Positions 43,990-56,429 of a DNA stretch of 64,000 bases are shown piece by piece. The stretch's first letter is position 1; each line of letters opens with the position of its first letter. Made by a program: the position numbers and the translations under genes. Location: NCBI GenBank assembly GCA_011037195.1, contig JAAEAF010000201.1:248001-312000 (forward strand). Reading direction: 5' to 3'. The notes under the pieces are model-generated. The model made no database searches. It was not told the DNA's origin and was given only the letters and a program-made list of their open reading frames with translations. The stretch comes from Triatoma infestans. Its lineage: Eukaryota; Arthropoda; Insecta; Hemiptera; Reduviidae.

Positions 43990-44150
43990 GAAAAACATAT
44001 GTTTAATGAAAATTCATTGTATAGTGTTAAATTTTCTCCATTTGTGTATAATGTTACATTAAATTACAAAAAAGAATTAAATTAAAGTTTTCGACGAATT
44101 TCGACGAACTCCAACGAATTTCATTAAATGTGATACACTAACTATAAATT
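43990..44150 (-). repeat. Reversed R-family fragment forming a long hairpin with 44418-44480
   Basis: 44088-44150 is the near-perfect reverse complement of 44418-44480 (three or so mismatches in 63 bp; core TTTCGACGAATTTCGACGAA). The right arm belongs to the R-family copy at 44357, so this is part of an oppositely oriented copy. The loop is about 267 bp. Confidence 0.7.
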
Positions 44151-44356
44151 ATTACAATGCATTATTATACGCTTGCAAAACTTACCTAAAAATAAAATGA
44201 ATTCTAAGAAACTAAACTTACAAGAAATTCAATGAATTAAATTATAATTAGGAGTATAAAATTATACTTTAATTAAGAATTGATATCGCCGCTAGCAATT
44301 TTATATATTACTGACTTTGCGACGAAATATGAATAATTATTAAAAGGCAAAAAAAA

Positions 44357-45350
44357 TCTGGTGTGAAACACACACACAACTTTCTCTTACTCCAGTTTTC
44401 AAAACTGAAATTGACAAATTTTATAGTTAATGTACCACATTTAATGAAATTCGTCGGAGTTCGTCGAAATTCGTCGAAAATTGAAAAACTGTTCAGTAAA
44501 AGCGCTCTTCCGGTTTACTAATTTTCTAGAAACTCGGAATTTCGGCCATCTATTTATTCTAATTAATTTTGTTTGGATGTTTGAATTGTATAATCAACTA
44601 TGATATAGCACTTTAGAGAAAAACATAACCCCACCCCATCCCCAAAAGCCCCCTTAAATGACAATATCAGGAGAAATGAACAAAAGTTGCAGCTCTTTAT
44701 ATGTATAGAATACATTACTACTTTAAACAAACTCATTGGAGCCGTTTAAGGGAAAATACCAGAAAATTGTAAAGTACATTTCAGTAAAAAGCACTTCCGG
44801 TAATCTGATTTTTTCAAACTCGGAATGCCAACAAGATATTTAATTCTAATTAATATTATTTAGATGACAGAATTGTATAGTAAACTGAAATAGCACTTTA
44901 GAGGTAAACCTAACCCCACCCTTCCCCCAAAAGTACCCTTCAATGAATTTTCCCGGAGAAATATTTCAAATAAAACTTGTAGCTCTTTGTATCTGTACTT
45001 TGTATAACGTGTTTCAAGAAAATCGTCGGTGCTATTTTTGAGAAAATCGCAAAAAAGTAAAAAACACAACTGGTAAAAGTGGGATCCGGTTGAGGAATTT
45101 TAACAGATGACCCACTATCGGATCCCATGGTGATACCTAAACGGAATATCAAGTATGAACTTTCTACGAACTTTCGTTTGTGATTTACGCTGTTCTCACA
45201 CACACGCACAAACACACACAGGCCATTTTCTAAGAACCCCTTTTTTGGACTCAGGGAACATCAAAACGGATATTTCCGGTGAAAACTCGATATCGTAAAT
45301 TTGACACGATTACAATACTTCCTCTTACTAGGAGTAAGAGGAAGTAAAAA
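44357..45350 (+). repeat. R-family copy, complete and best preserved
   Basis: 5' end TCTGGTGTGAAACACACACA with the sub-terminal ACTTTCTCTTACT at 44379-44391. Modules recur at about 285-290 bp (CTTCCGGT blocks near 44506 and 44791, GATCCGGT near 45083). The 3' module has GATCCCATGGTGATACCTAA, CA-rich tracts (45197-45222) and ATATTTCCGGTGAAAACTCG. The terminal hairpin arms are CTCTTACT (45322-45329) and AGTAAGAG (45333-45340). No coding capacity. Confidence 0.8.
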
Positions 45351-46615
45351 ATAAAACAACGAGGCGTCCTGAACCTGTTCTTTACTACTACCAGTAGTCG
45401 CTCACGCTAGCATTGAGCTAGCCCGGTATGATACGAAGAATCCATAAGTTGTCTAACTACTGAAGCGACGAGTGGCCTGCAATCTATTGGCTGAGTTGTG
45501 CTTGCACAAAATAACTCGTACGTATTTTTGAAATGTAAGTGCACTTACCTTTATTAGCTTCCTTTCTGTTTTCCTTTTCAATCTTCTTCTACGAAATTGC
45601 ATCTCTTGAAGTGAAGGAATGTTGCAGTATGCTCCAATACGGAGAATGACGAAGAAAATAATTGAATGAGAATCCAACTGAACAACTTGAGGACAGACTT
45701 GATAACAGAGGTGTGTATACGTGCCCTGGGTCAACTTTAGGTGATATTGTTCGTAGAGCGTGCCGAGAACTATACAGCTGCAAAAAATGTATTGTTTCTT
45801 GTTCGCAAACTAGTACAAAGTTTGCCTTTTTGTTATGATTTTTAATTTTGATTGACATTAATTTCAAATTTACTGTTTACTATTTCATATTAATTAATTA
45901 AATAACACTTTGATTTTAAAAAGAAATTCTGTTTTTATTTATTTTTCCACTTTTAAGTGCCTTAAAATAACTTTAATGGCTTTTTATTGTACATTAAATA
46001 TTTTGTTGTTAAATCTTATATATATTTATACTTGTTTAACTTTTCTTTTTTTTCTGTTCTGTATTTATAATACAATTAGTAACTTGATATAATCTGATAG
46101 TGCATGATTTTATTTAATCCATGTTTTTTATATTATATACTTTTGTAACTTATCTATGTACATACCAGTTTGTACAATTTCTTTTTTTGGGTTGTCTGTG
46201 GTATGTTATTATACTTGTGCATTTTATTACGTACATGGGCTTTATGGGCTGTATGGGCTATATGGGCTGGTGTAATAATTACATTTGGGCTCTTAACAAT
46301 AACTATACTATCTGACATTCAAATACCCACTTGACATTCGCAAAATGTTTTTCTTTATACAAGTTTACGTGTCTAGTTATTGTTGTGTACTTGTAGGAAG
46401 ATGGTGTTTGCAAGCGAATTTTCTTCGTCCTTTTATTAAGTTTCCTTTCGATGTCTTATGTTGTATATGTCGAGTTGTTTCAAGTATGTCCAGTCGTCGG
46501 CCATCTTTACCAATGAACGTAACAACGTTATTGTCTAGGAGATGTTGCCAGATTCATGTTTGTTAGCTTATGGAAATTTTAACGTTGCAGCTCCACACAA
46601 ATCTCGACAAAAATC
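45351..46615. other. No gene recognised
   Basis: A less A+T-rich stretch at 45355-45870 has open minus-strand frames (93 and 92 codons) without any family signature. A short minisatellite of four CATGGGCTTTA/TATGGGCTG-type units is at 46234-46270. Confidence 0.45.
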
Positions 46616-46621
46616 GATTTC

Positions 46622-47260
46622 AAATCTGATATGAAACACAACTTTCTATTACTGCAGTTTACACAGTTGCATTTGACTACATTTGATAATTTCTCTTCAA
46701 CATAATATAATTCTTACTAGATGTATAGTTGTTTTCGGTTTTCCTGAATAGCAGAATCTAAACTTAATAAAACCTTTTTTTTTTGAGACTAGCATGACGG
46801 TCAATTTCCTCAATATCTCCCCCTAAATGAGTTTTTTCGGCAAAAGTTTCAAACAAAGTGATAATTCTCTGTATAAATAAGGAAATTAGTAAATATAATG
46901 AAATGAAATTAGTTTAACGAAAACTATCGGTATTTTTATGGAGAAAATCGCAGAAACCTAAAAAATATTTAGTAAAGTCGCTGCTCCGGTATCCGATTTT
47001 CTTTAAACTCTAGATATTCGCAACATATTTCATTTTCAGTAATATTATAAAATGGTAAAACGTATAATAAATTAAAATAGTACTTTATAGCAAAGCATAA
47101 CCCCAAACCTTCAAAAAAAAAACCTTAAATGAATTTTTTCAGAGAAATGTTTCAAATAAAAGTTGTAGCTCTTGAAATTGTTATACCAAGATTAAAGGAA
47201 ATCGTTGGATCCGTTTTCGAGAAAATCGTCAAAAAAATGAAGAAAAAACAGAAAGAAACA
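46622..47260 (+). repeat. R-family copy, 3'-truncated
   Basis: 5' end CTGATATGAAACACAACTTTCTATTACTGCAG (shortened by loss of the CTCAC part), then modules up to GGATCCGTTTTCGAGAAAAT at 47210. The 3' module and hairpin are absent. Confidence 0.68.
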
Positions 47261-48560
47261 TTAAAAGAAAACTCAATTTTAAATTTACAGGAGTAGCAGA
47301 AAACAGAAATATTAAAGAAATACATTGAAAGAGAAAGAAGTTATCAAACCAGTCTCGGAAATGAAGTTTTACTTTCCATCATTCCAATTATTATACCGGA
47401 TGTCATTTTTATTTGTGCTCTCTGTCTCTCTCTTCATTCTCTTTCTACGCTGTCTCTTCACTTCAAAAAAATAAAGCCTCGAAGATATGAAAATGTAAAA
47501 GTTGGTGGTAGTTTCTTCTTCTCTTTTTTTTTCTTTATTTTAAATTATATGGTAAAATGGAATATGTGTGTTAAAGAAGAAATGGGGCAGGAAGTAATAG
47601 CATGCATGTACCATCGTCTGGCAAGTATTTTTTCTTCCACTTTTTTTCTTTTGCAGTTTAAATTGATCAGTAGAAAAAAAGTTTAACATGTGGACAGGAG
47701 CGACAGAGAGTATGGGAGAAAAGATTGAGATTTAGGAGAAATAAAAAACGGGCAAAAAGTTTTTTGAAGTTTACAATTTTGGTGATACTTGACGTGGCAG
47801 GTGGCCGCCCTACCAGTCTTCAGCCTCCTCAACTTATTTCCTCTTACAGTTTTTTTATTCCTGTATTTCATTATTGATTTTTTTTTTTACCTAAAGCAAC
47901 TTTAATATTTAAACTCTGTCTGCTTTACCTCTCCACATACCCCCATACACATACATTCCCAGAAAAACTTTGGAAATCTCTATTTTTCTCACAGGGTAGG
48001 TTGACATCCTGTTAAACAAGTGAAGAAGTCATTACATTTAACATGTAATATATTTTTTGTTTGTTTGTACTATAAGTTTTATTATTATTAATTATTATTA
48101 TTATTGCTTATATATATAATTTACTCGAAATTAAGAAATGTATCTCAAATTATTTATTATGTTATGAAAAATAAATTATGTATTAAGATTGACTATAACA
48201 TGTAATATGTATACGGAGCATGTTGAAATAAAGTTTCTTTTTTTAAAAACACACACATAAAATATATATGCACATAAAACTATGTTGAACTGTATGCTTG
48301 CAGCAGAGAGAGAGAGAGACAGCGCCATACTGTACAAGAGAGAATTATAGAAACGAACAATGGCAGTTCAGTGAGGACAAAAAAATGTTCATTTGGTTGA
48401 GACTTTGAAATACCGAGCTCCACTCGGCCCTAACATACATAATCAGGTACCATACTTATTCAGAACCTTGTTATCTGATGACGAAGCCTCTGAAATGCTT
48501 CTGAAATATTTGGACATTATAGTCCAAAAGCTAACCTCCATAGTATGCACCCAATAACAC
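47261..48560. other. No gene recognised
   Basis: A+T-rich and low in complexity. TTA repeats occur near 48078-48105, and an AG repeat lies at about 48305-48319. No frame or TE signature is visible. Confidence 0.45.
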
Positions 48561-49180
48561 TCGAAATCCATCGGTTGTAGATACGCTCGTAGATACTTTA
48601 GCAGTCTGTGTTGAGCTGTGGTAAAGAGCGGACGTGTGTAAAGTTCACTTTTAACTCTAGCTTCAGCGTTCCATTCAGCCAGTTTTATTTAAACATTTAA
48701 TAATTAATTTTTCTTTTTCTTGCTTTTTATTTCTTTTTTTTAATTTTTAATTTTCGTATAAGAGAAAGTATCGTTTGTTTGGATTAAGTTTTTCCAGGAC
48801 AAAGTAAGTTTTTCTTTTCTATTTTAGCATATTTTTATATCAATTTTGTTTTTTGGTTCTTTTTTAATTCTTATCCATTTTATTTTCATTAACTTTTTTA
48901 AAGAATTTCTATATTTTTACTTTTATTTTAAGAAATAAAGGACTTCAGTTATGAGCGACAATAGTAAAGGGCAGGTGGGCCTGATATTCCTATGGAATTA
49001 TTAATAAAGTGGATCTACCTGAAAATAGAAATGTAAAGGTAAATAGGAAAGTAACTGTGGAAATGGAATACAGGACTGAGGGCCCTGGTCCTTTCCATGT
49101 TGTCATCGAAAGTGGAAATTTGGCAAAAATGGGAATTTCCAGGTTACACCCTATGGCTATGGGTAAACTGTTGTATCAGT
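48560..49180 (+). pseudogene. 5' end and gag-like ORF1 start of an I/Jockey-type LINE
   Basis: The frame at 49009 onward reads EYRTEGPGPFHVVIESGN and then ISRLHPMAMGKLLYQYKV. This matches the N-terminal gag-like pattern of I/Jockey ORF1 proteins (GPF.V.IE, then LHPM..GK.L). Sequence at 48560-48950 is plausible 5' UTR. The frame breaks off at about 49180, where a minus-strand RNase H fragment begins, so the rest of the element is missing here. Confidence 0.6.
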
Positions 49181-49800
49181 ACAAGGTCTCAAACCAAGGT
49201 TTCCGTCCCACTCGAATAACTTATAAAATTTTCCTTTATCGTTGGTCCAGTAAGATGTTTGCCATTTCGCCAAGTATTTTGCTTTAATAACTGAATTTAG
49301 ATCTTTATAAGGGATCTTAATGTCTAGAGGTTCTTCTTCTTCTGTGGCTCTCTTTGCTATTAAGTCAGCCCTCTCGTTTCCTTTGATGCCTATATGTGCT
49401 TTTATCCATACTAATCTAACCTTTGTGCCTTTATTTTTCAATTCTTGCCATATTGAGACTATTTTGGTTTCAATGTGGTTAACACAATCAGACATCTTAT
49501 AATTTTTCAGTTTTGTGAGAACGCTAAGATTGTCAGTAAATACTGTTATATCAGCTACGTTAATAAACAGAGCATATTTTAATGCTTCTCAAAGGGCAAT
49601 CATTTCACAGGTATAAACAGTGGCTACAGCAGCTATTTTCAACATTTTAGTTACATTTTACTGGGGGTCATAAAAACTACACCCACACTTATTATTTATT
49701 TTAGACCTATCAGTATATAAATGACGTGTGTCAGGCCAGTTATGATTCACTTGCTCCAAAAATAATTTCACTATGTAATGTCATATCAATATCTTAAGAA
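49180..49800 (-). pseudogene. LINE RNase H remnant
   Basis: Minus strand: FLEQVNHNWPDTRHLYTDRSK (first catalytic Asp, with Gly to Arg after it), TVYTCEMIAL (Glu), ITVFTDNLSVLTKLKNY (Asp) and VRLVWIKAHIGIKGNERADL (last Asp). All four acidic positions survive. Stops and a frame change near 49590 and 49660 inactivate it. It is an I/Jockey-group ORF2 C-terminus, cut off at about 49180 against the oppositely oriented gag fragment. Confidence 0.78.
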
Positions 49801-50629
49801 GAAAGGATATAATTTATAACTAGTGGCTCCAGCCAGCCGCTATCTTCAAGACAAGAGCCGCGGCAAACAAAAACCTTTTCAAACAAGAGTCAGTACACAC
49901 GGTCAAAGAGAAGCACCGCTAAGGTAACTGTGCCGGTAATAGACAGTGCTTCAGTAATTGACAGTTTCAAAGTAAAATAAAGGAAATAAGCTTTACGCGC
50001 ACGCCATATAGTTCAGGCGGCGTGGTTGCGTAGTTTGCACCCTCTGTGAGCTGCAGTAGGAACAACGCAGCCCGCCAAGTCTATCTGGCAGCGTGGTATT
50101 CGTTCATGTTGAGCTAGGTAGTGAGAATTAAAGATTAATGCTATTTTGTTATCGATTTGGTTAAGGAGGTGAGTTGTTTATCTATTTTATAAGTTTTCAT
50201 GTTTTGTAGATAAGAAGTTTAATACTGTCAGATGTTTGTTAGAGAACTGTGTAGAATTCATTTCTCATGCTAAAAATGCAGTTAAACTATAACATGTCTA
50301 TTACTAGATCATAATTTCAGTTGAAATCAGTTATAGACAGCCCTGTCTAATACTAGGTATATTTGTTAACTTGAATTTTTCCTATGTTTTTCTACAAACA
50401 GCTTTAAAAGATTTGCTGGAATGTATCTGTTCCGGTTTCATTTCATTCTGACCTCAAGATCTAGTATTTGACAGGGGTGTCTATTTCAGATGCAGTCGCA
50501 TGTTTATTACTGAATCATTGATAAAAATGTTTCATATGTCTGTTCAGAGTTATAAATAAAGCGCTTGAGGTCTCTTTAGACCGAAATTTTTCAAGTACTG
50601 ACGCATTTTTCTTCTTTTTAGATTTAATC
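49801..50629. other. Probable 5' part of the pogo-like element; no gene
   Basis: Nothing coding. The GC content rises near 49990-50110. I looked for terminal inverted repeats matching the other side of the transposase and found none I could support. Confidence 0.35.
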
Positions 50630-51814
50630 ATGGGACCTAAACCATTAACAATCTGGAAGTATCCAGAAGTAAACATGTTGAAAGCTATTGAAGATGTAAA
50701 GCGAGGTATTCCCGTAGCGACTGCTGCTAGACAGCATGGCGTACCTCGCATTACACTTATGTATAAAGTCAAAGGAAAGTCACCAATTGGCCGAAGAAAA
50801 GGTCTAACTTCTGTCCTGACTGTACAAGAGGAGAAGATGTTATCTGATTGGATTATATCCGTGGCAAAATCTGGATTTCCAGTATCAAAAGAGGACGTAC
50901 TGGACAGCGTCCAGCAAATTATTAGAGAACTTAAAAGAAAAAACCCATTCGTAAATGTTCGACCTGGCCGTACATGGTTTACTAGCTTTCTTAGAAGAAA
51001 TTCCAACATATCCAGTCGAATTGCTCAGAATCTAACTACAAGCCGAGCTGCAGTAAAAGAACAGAACATAATAAAGTGGTTTGAAGAAGTGGAGGCTTAC
51101 CTCAAAGAAAATAATTTATTCGTTGTCCTCCAAGATAGTAGCAGGGTTTTTAATACAGACGAGTCAGCATTTTTTCTTAATCCGAAAGGTAGCAAAGTCC
51201 TGGCTCAAAAAGGAGATAAAAGTATTTATCAGCAGGTAAATCCGAACGAAAAAGAGTGCTTAACCGTCCTTTTTACATGAGATTTAACTTCTCGTTTTCG
51301 GGAAAATGAACTTTCACAGACTACCCAGGAAATATTCACCTACATTGTTGCTGCTGATGAGGAACAGGATCAAAGTACTTCTTATTCTCATAATCATTGT
51401 ACTTCCGCTACCGATAATTCTGATCCACACACCAATTCTCAGCCTTCAACGCCAATAACTAATAACACTCTTCATACAACATGCAGTTTGATTCCCACCC
51501 CTTTCAGAAGAGCATTATTTTGGCCAGACTTCAGGAAAAGCAAGAAAAAAGGCCGTTCCAAAGAAATAACACCAAGCGTCGTCACTTCACAGCTATGGCA
51601 AGAATACCACGAACGTAAGGAACTGAAAAAACGAGAAAGTGAAGAGAAGAAAAAGAAGAGAGCATTGGAGAGACTGAAAGAGAAGGAAGAAAGAGAAGAA
51701 GAAAAAAGGAAGAAGTCTATTACCATTAATTATTGTACCATCGCTGAACCATCTTATTGTCCGTCACCATTCAGCAATCGCTATTCTGGACTTGAATATA
51801 CTTCTTCCTTTTAG
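50630..51814 (+). pseudogene. pogo/Tigger-type transposase with internal deletion and one stop
   Basis: Codons 1-216 encode an N-terminal psq-type helix-turn-helix (WKYPEVNMLKAIEDVKRGI, TAARQHGVPRITLMYKVKG), a CENP-B/Tc5-type helix-turn-helix (LTVQEEKMLSDWI to NVRPGRTWFTSFLRR) and the start of the DDE domain (RVFNTDESAFFLNP, first catalytic Asp; KECLTVLFT). A TGA follows at 51278-51280. The same frame then stays open to 51814, encoding a transposase C-terminus (PFRRALFWPDFRKSKKKGRS, LWQEYHERKELKKRE, a charged helix). The middle of the DDE domain, with the other two catalytic acids, is missing, so it is a deletion derivative that may still have encoded DNA-binding domains. Confidence 0.82.
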
Positions 51815-51939
51815 TGACTTGCTTACTACTGTTTCCTCCTGTTTCCTGAGAAATTTTCGTTTTTGAAGCTTCTTTTTCTCTTTTCAACCAATCAGGTAGA
51901 ACATACTTCTTCCGGCCTTCAATATCCTCTCTCCTTCTT

Positions 51940-52330
51940 CTATTTTTTTAATTTATCCTTACTTACACTATCCTCTTCACTGCCTGACACTAGTTCTTCG
52001 GACGAACTATTTTTCACCATATTCTTCAGATTTTCTAAAGTAAATAACTGACCATCCACAAACAACTTATCATATTTTAAGTATGCTTTTTTGTTAGAAG
52101 TAATAGCTTTCTTTTTAAATTGTAACAACTCTTTCCTTACTAGACGAAAAGCAGGTGGAATAATCTTCTGTTATAATAATGTTTGAGCCACGAAGCTTAT
52201 TTGAGTTGCGAAGTATTTCAATCTTCGTCCTAAGTGAAATCAATCTAATACATACAAGACGACATACCCCTTTATTTCCAATTCTCTTCATCCAATCTAT
52301 TTCCTTTACAGAGATGTCTAAAAGCAAGTT
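51940..52330 (-). pseudogene. LINE ORF1 remnant, relative of the intact LINE
   Basis: Minus strand: ISVKEIDWMKRIGNKG, LRTKIEILRNSNKLRGSNII, ITEDYS. After a frame change near 52125 it reads LLQFKKKAITSNKKAYLKYD and KLFVDGQLFTLENLKNM. This aligns with residues 112-204 of the intact ORF1 (KLRGSNIF, LAYIRRNKLVVNG). Only the RNA-binding part is left. Confidence 0.75.
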
Positions 52331-52722
52331 ACTTTGGTGGTTTAAAAGTGTTTGTTTTACTTGAAATTTTGCAGAAACTTTAAGGTAAGACTTTTGAACA
52401 AATTTGGAAATTTACAAGAAAATCAATCGAGAGGTTAAAAGTAGTTTAATTTTTTTATTAGTTTCTTATAGTAGATACTGTAATTGCAAGCTCGTGATTC
52501 AAGGTTAACCTTGTTATCATTTAAGGCTTTTAGAGTGGGTAGAGTGGACACATTGTGAATTAGTACATACTCATCCCAATAGATTACCTCAGCTATCCAT
52601 TGATAAATCAATATAGTAATTTATTTTGATATTTTTATATATTCATTGTTATTATAACAAATATTTTTTATTAATATAACAGTTATTCTAAGTAAAATAA
52701 TAAATTTGGCTATCATAATTAA

Positions 52723-53400
52723 AAATGGATGTAACTGAAGAATTAAAAAAGATTCGTCTTCTATAAAGAGGATTTGGAAGAGAGTAGAGCAAAAACAGTT
52801 GTAGAAATAAAAGAACACATAAGTAGTTTACACAGCAAGGTAATTATTGGAGCAAAAATTAAATATTTGGACCCAGATTCTAGGAAAAGAAATTTGATAA
52901 TAGTTGACACCGACCGAGGTAATAAACTGATTACAGGGAGCTGGAGAAGTATGTTGCACCCTTCTAAATGAGAAATTAGAAGTAAACGTTGAAGTAACGG
53001 ACATAGACTTTATGCAGCGATTAGGAAGGTGGAACACTAAGAATCGACCCATTCTTATGGATCTTGCCAGTTTCCGCACCAAACTTCTAAGTTAAAGGGC
53101 TCCAAATTATTTATCAGCAGATTATCCGAAAGATGTAATGATGTTAGAAAGAGTCTGCAACCGCAACTTGTAGCGTTAGAAAGGAAGGAAAATTTGCTAT
53201 CTTAATGTATGATAAGCTCATAATAAGAGATAGTGTCAATTCCCAGATATTAAATAAAAAGCGGATATTGACACCACCAAAGGAACAAGAAGAACAGTTA
53301 CTGAATGACAGTAGTGTTCAAAAAAGAATAAAACTGAAGATTTCACTACAATAAAATCTAAGTTAGAGAAATAAAAATTTGGATCTTTTTCGATTTCTAA
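52723..53400 (+). pseudogene. LINE ORF1 remnant upstream of a decayed ORF2
   Basis: MDVTEELKKIR, KTVVEIKEHISSLHSK (coiled-coil region), SRKRNLIIVDTDRGNKLI and NVEVTDIDFMQRLGRWNTKN (then RPILMDLASFRTK) parallel RRNNLILFNV and DIYRMGKIKGERPILVKL of the intact ORF1. It continues as RKSLQPQLVALERKENLLSY and LMYDKLIIRDSVNSQIL. It is broken by several frame changes. It forms the 5' part of the same dead element as 53838-56180. Confidence 0.75.
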
Positions 53401-53837
53401 TTTAGTACGAGATAGAGAACTGGATTCAGGTAATGAACAATTGCCTCATGGAAATACATAGCCATCAGAACAGACATTTCACCGGCTGGAAATCATGGCT
53501 TACAACTTATCTGGATTGAAAAAGGTCTTGTCTAATCAGAATTTTATTACCTATGTGCAAACATTCGACATTTCTGTATTTCATTTTTTTTTTTTTGCTC
53601 TTTGAAACATTTATTGAAGAGAAAGACATATGTAAATTTAGTAACTTGTTCGGTAAGTTTTCTGTGTAGTTGATACCTGCCAAGAGGAGAGTTGCAACTG
53701 GAAAAGCATCTGGAGGGTGTGTATACAGCTTCAAAAGTGATAATTGTGCTCCCGGTGTGTGAGGTTTGAGTAGTTATCAGGTTGTGATGTGCTAAAAGTA
53801 GAGCTAGTTAATCTATTTTTTTTTTGTTCCAATCTAT

Positions 53838-56180
53838 TTGAATGTCAGTTATTGGGGTTACGATTTTAACAGATTATCTGAGCTTTTGTACGATAATAAT
53901 AGTCTTAACTTTTGTTTGATTGATTTTAATAGCCGAACTGGATGTATGCAAAAAATTTCTAAAAAAGGTTTACAACCGTTCTTTGAAACTGGCAAACTTG
54001 GCAGAGACTCCAAAGATGGTTTCATCAATTCAAATGGCAGAAAACTTCTAGATATGCTAAATGATATTAATATAGCTATTTTTGATGGGCTTATGAAAGG
54101 TGATTTAGTAGGTGAACTAGTACTACTAATTCATTAGTACTACTGCATCATTAGTACTAGATTACTGTTGTACAAATTTAGTTATGCTACCTTCTGTAAA
54201 TAACTTTAAAGTTGACCCAGAATTTTCTGATCATATGCCCATTGTTCTGTCGTGCAATACTAATATAATTAAGCCGTCAACAAAATTAATTCCATTGCCA
54301 AAATTAATATGGAATGAGTGTGACGGTCAATCATATCAAATTAAGCTGAATAATTACGTACACTTCGGTGTATTTAATAGCTTCGTTATTTACAATAGCA
54401 CTGATGCTAAAATAGATTTTCATGTTAATCTCATAAAGAAGGCAGCAAATTTTAACCCCAAACCTAAATTTAAATTGAAATTTGAAAAGATGATTAAAAG
54501 AATATAACATATACAATAATATAATAATATAATAATATAATATATACAATAATATAACTCCGGATGAAAGAAATGACTATTGAGACCACTGAGAAAATAC
54601 AATATGCCCACCTTTGATCCACATTTGTGAATAGGATAAAGTTTACTCAATTACTCGAGTTAGTGTTGTGTAAGGCGAAAATGGTTAAACTCCGAGAGAG
54701 GATGGTATACCTTACGAATATTATAAAAATGCATCCTGACTCTATTATTGGATGTGTTTAATAATATTTACTATTCTGGTTGTATGCCCTCTTCTTTTAG
54801 GAAGTCAGTTATTTTTCCACTTTTTAAAAAAGATAATAGCAATACTGTCTCTAACTCTAAGGGTATCGCGTTCAATAATGTCATTGGTAAACCATATACT
54901 GGATTATTGTTGAAAAGACCGGGAAGATTATTTGGCTAATGACCGGGTTCTTAAATAATTCCAGGCGGGCTTTAGACCAAATTACTTCACTATAGACGAT
55001 ATATTTACAATAGTTAATTTAGTTAAATTGAAACTAAATACCAAAAGGAGAAAGTCTACGCCTTTTTTATAGATTTCTCAGCAGCTTTTGGTACGGTTGA
55101 CCGTCACTCTCTTATTTTTAAACTTCATAATCGCCTGTGCCTCTCTGCAAAGGTTGTTAAGTCTGTTGAGGAACTATTTTCGAATACTGTGGGGTCAGTC
55201 TGGTGCAGGGAAGGGAGAGGCACAGAATTCGCTATGCGTATGGAGTTAAGCAGGGATGCCTTCTCAGCCCGTTCCTGTTCTCACTAGACATAAACGATGT
55301 TGAAGAGTATCTTCAAGTATAAGAATAAGAGTATAAGAGGTCGGGTGTTGACTGGGTCAAAAAGAATAAAAATACTTGCAATGCGGACGGTCTAGTGCTT
55401 CTAAGTCACAATCTCTTCAGAGAATGATTAACTCATTAGATGTATATGTCAGCTTTAGAATTTGAAAATTAATATTGACAAATCCAAGTGTGTGACCTAT
55501 AAAAATGGAGGTAGAATATCTAAAGCAGAGAAATGGTACTTTCAGAATTAAAAAATAGAAACTGTCAATCACTATAATTTGTGGGGGTAACACTCTCCTC
55601 CAGACTTTCCTTACACAGACATTTAAAAGAAAAAACTGCAAAAACCAAGCAGGGTCTCAATACGGTCTGGAAACAAGTCACTGAAAATAGTAATATTAGT
55701 TTCCAATCTAAACTCAGTGTATCTAATGCAGTCAGCCGCTCTATACCTGCTACGGAGCTTAGATCTGGGATGGAGTGTGCCATGAGGAGATAGAAAAACT
55801 GTTTTATATTAAAAATATTGTTTTATATTAAAAAAATGTTTAGACTGCCAATGTTTGTACCTTCCTGTTTTATATATAAAGAGATCAATTATGTGCCCAT
55901 ATTTATACACACTCTGAAAATTCACCATGATTACATTCTCCGTGTATGTAATATGTCGAATAATAGATTCCCCAAAATTGTCGCCACACATGTAGTCACT
56001 AGAAAAGTAAGTTGGTACGCAGATTTAAAGAAATTAATGAGTGAATGTGGGTTGCAAGTGAAGTTAAACTTGAGCAACTTAAATGGATGGAGTAGTAAAT
56101 TCGAGAGACTGTTTAATGCCAGTTTGAAAATAAATTTAGGGCAGGTGTTGAGGAGAATAAATATCAGATATTTTCTGTGA
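53838..56180 (+). pseudogene. LINE ORF2 remnant, old relative of the intact LINE
   Basis: The endonuclease core is CLIDFNSRTG and NGRKLLDMLNDINIAIFDG, ending with FKVDPEFSDHMPIVLSC (Ser-Asp-His retained). The RT follows as SVIFPLFKKDNSN, QAGFRPNYFTIDDIF and AFFIDFSAAFGTVDRHSLI. The active-site region near 55370 is unrecognisable. The thumb and C-terminal part at 55818-56180 (IHHDYILRVCNMSNNRFPKI, SWYADLKKLMSECGL) parallels KRILKMSDDRLPKL in the intact protein. Stops are frequent, so this is an old copy of a related but distinct lineage. Confidence 0.72.
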
Positions 56181-56429
56181 TAGCCGGCTTCTTCTCGCCT
56201 ATAAATACATTCAGACCAATAAAACACATCCAAGCTAGTAAATACATTCTCGAAAGAAATACATTCATACACATAGGACATACCAATGATTCATTCATAC
56301 TACACATTCACACAAAGGGGAAATAACTCGATATTCCTTTCCCCTTTATAATAATTGAACTAACCTAATTGGGTGAAATACTCGTTATTCCTTCATCCAG
56401 ATTCACCTAATCTAACTACTAACATAAAT

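Noticed and set aside
48560..49800. Twin-priming 5' inversion of a single LINE
   Set aside because: The order would have to be inverted 5' segment followed by 3' segment in one direction. Here the sense ORF1 start precedes an antisense RNase H, which does not fit.
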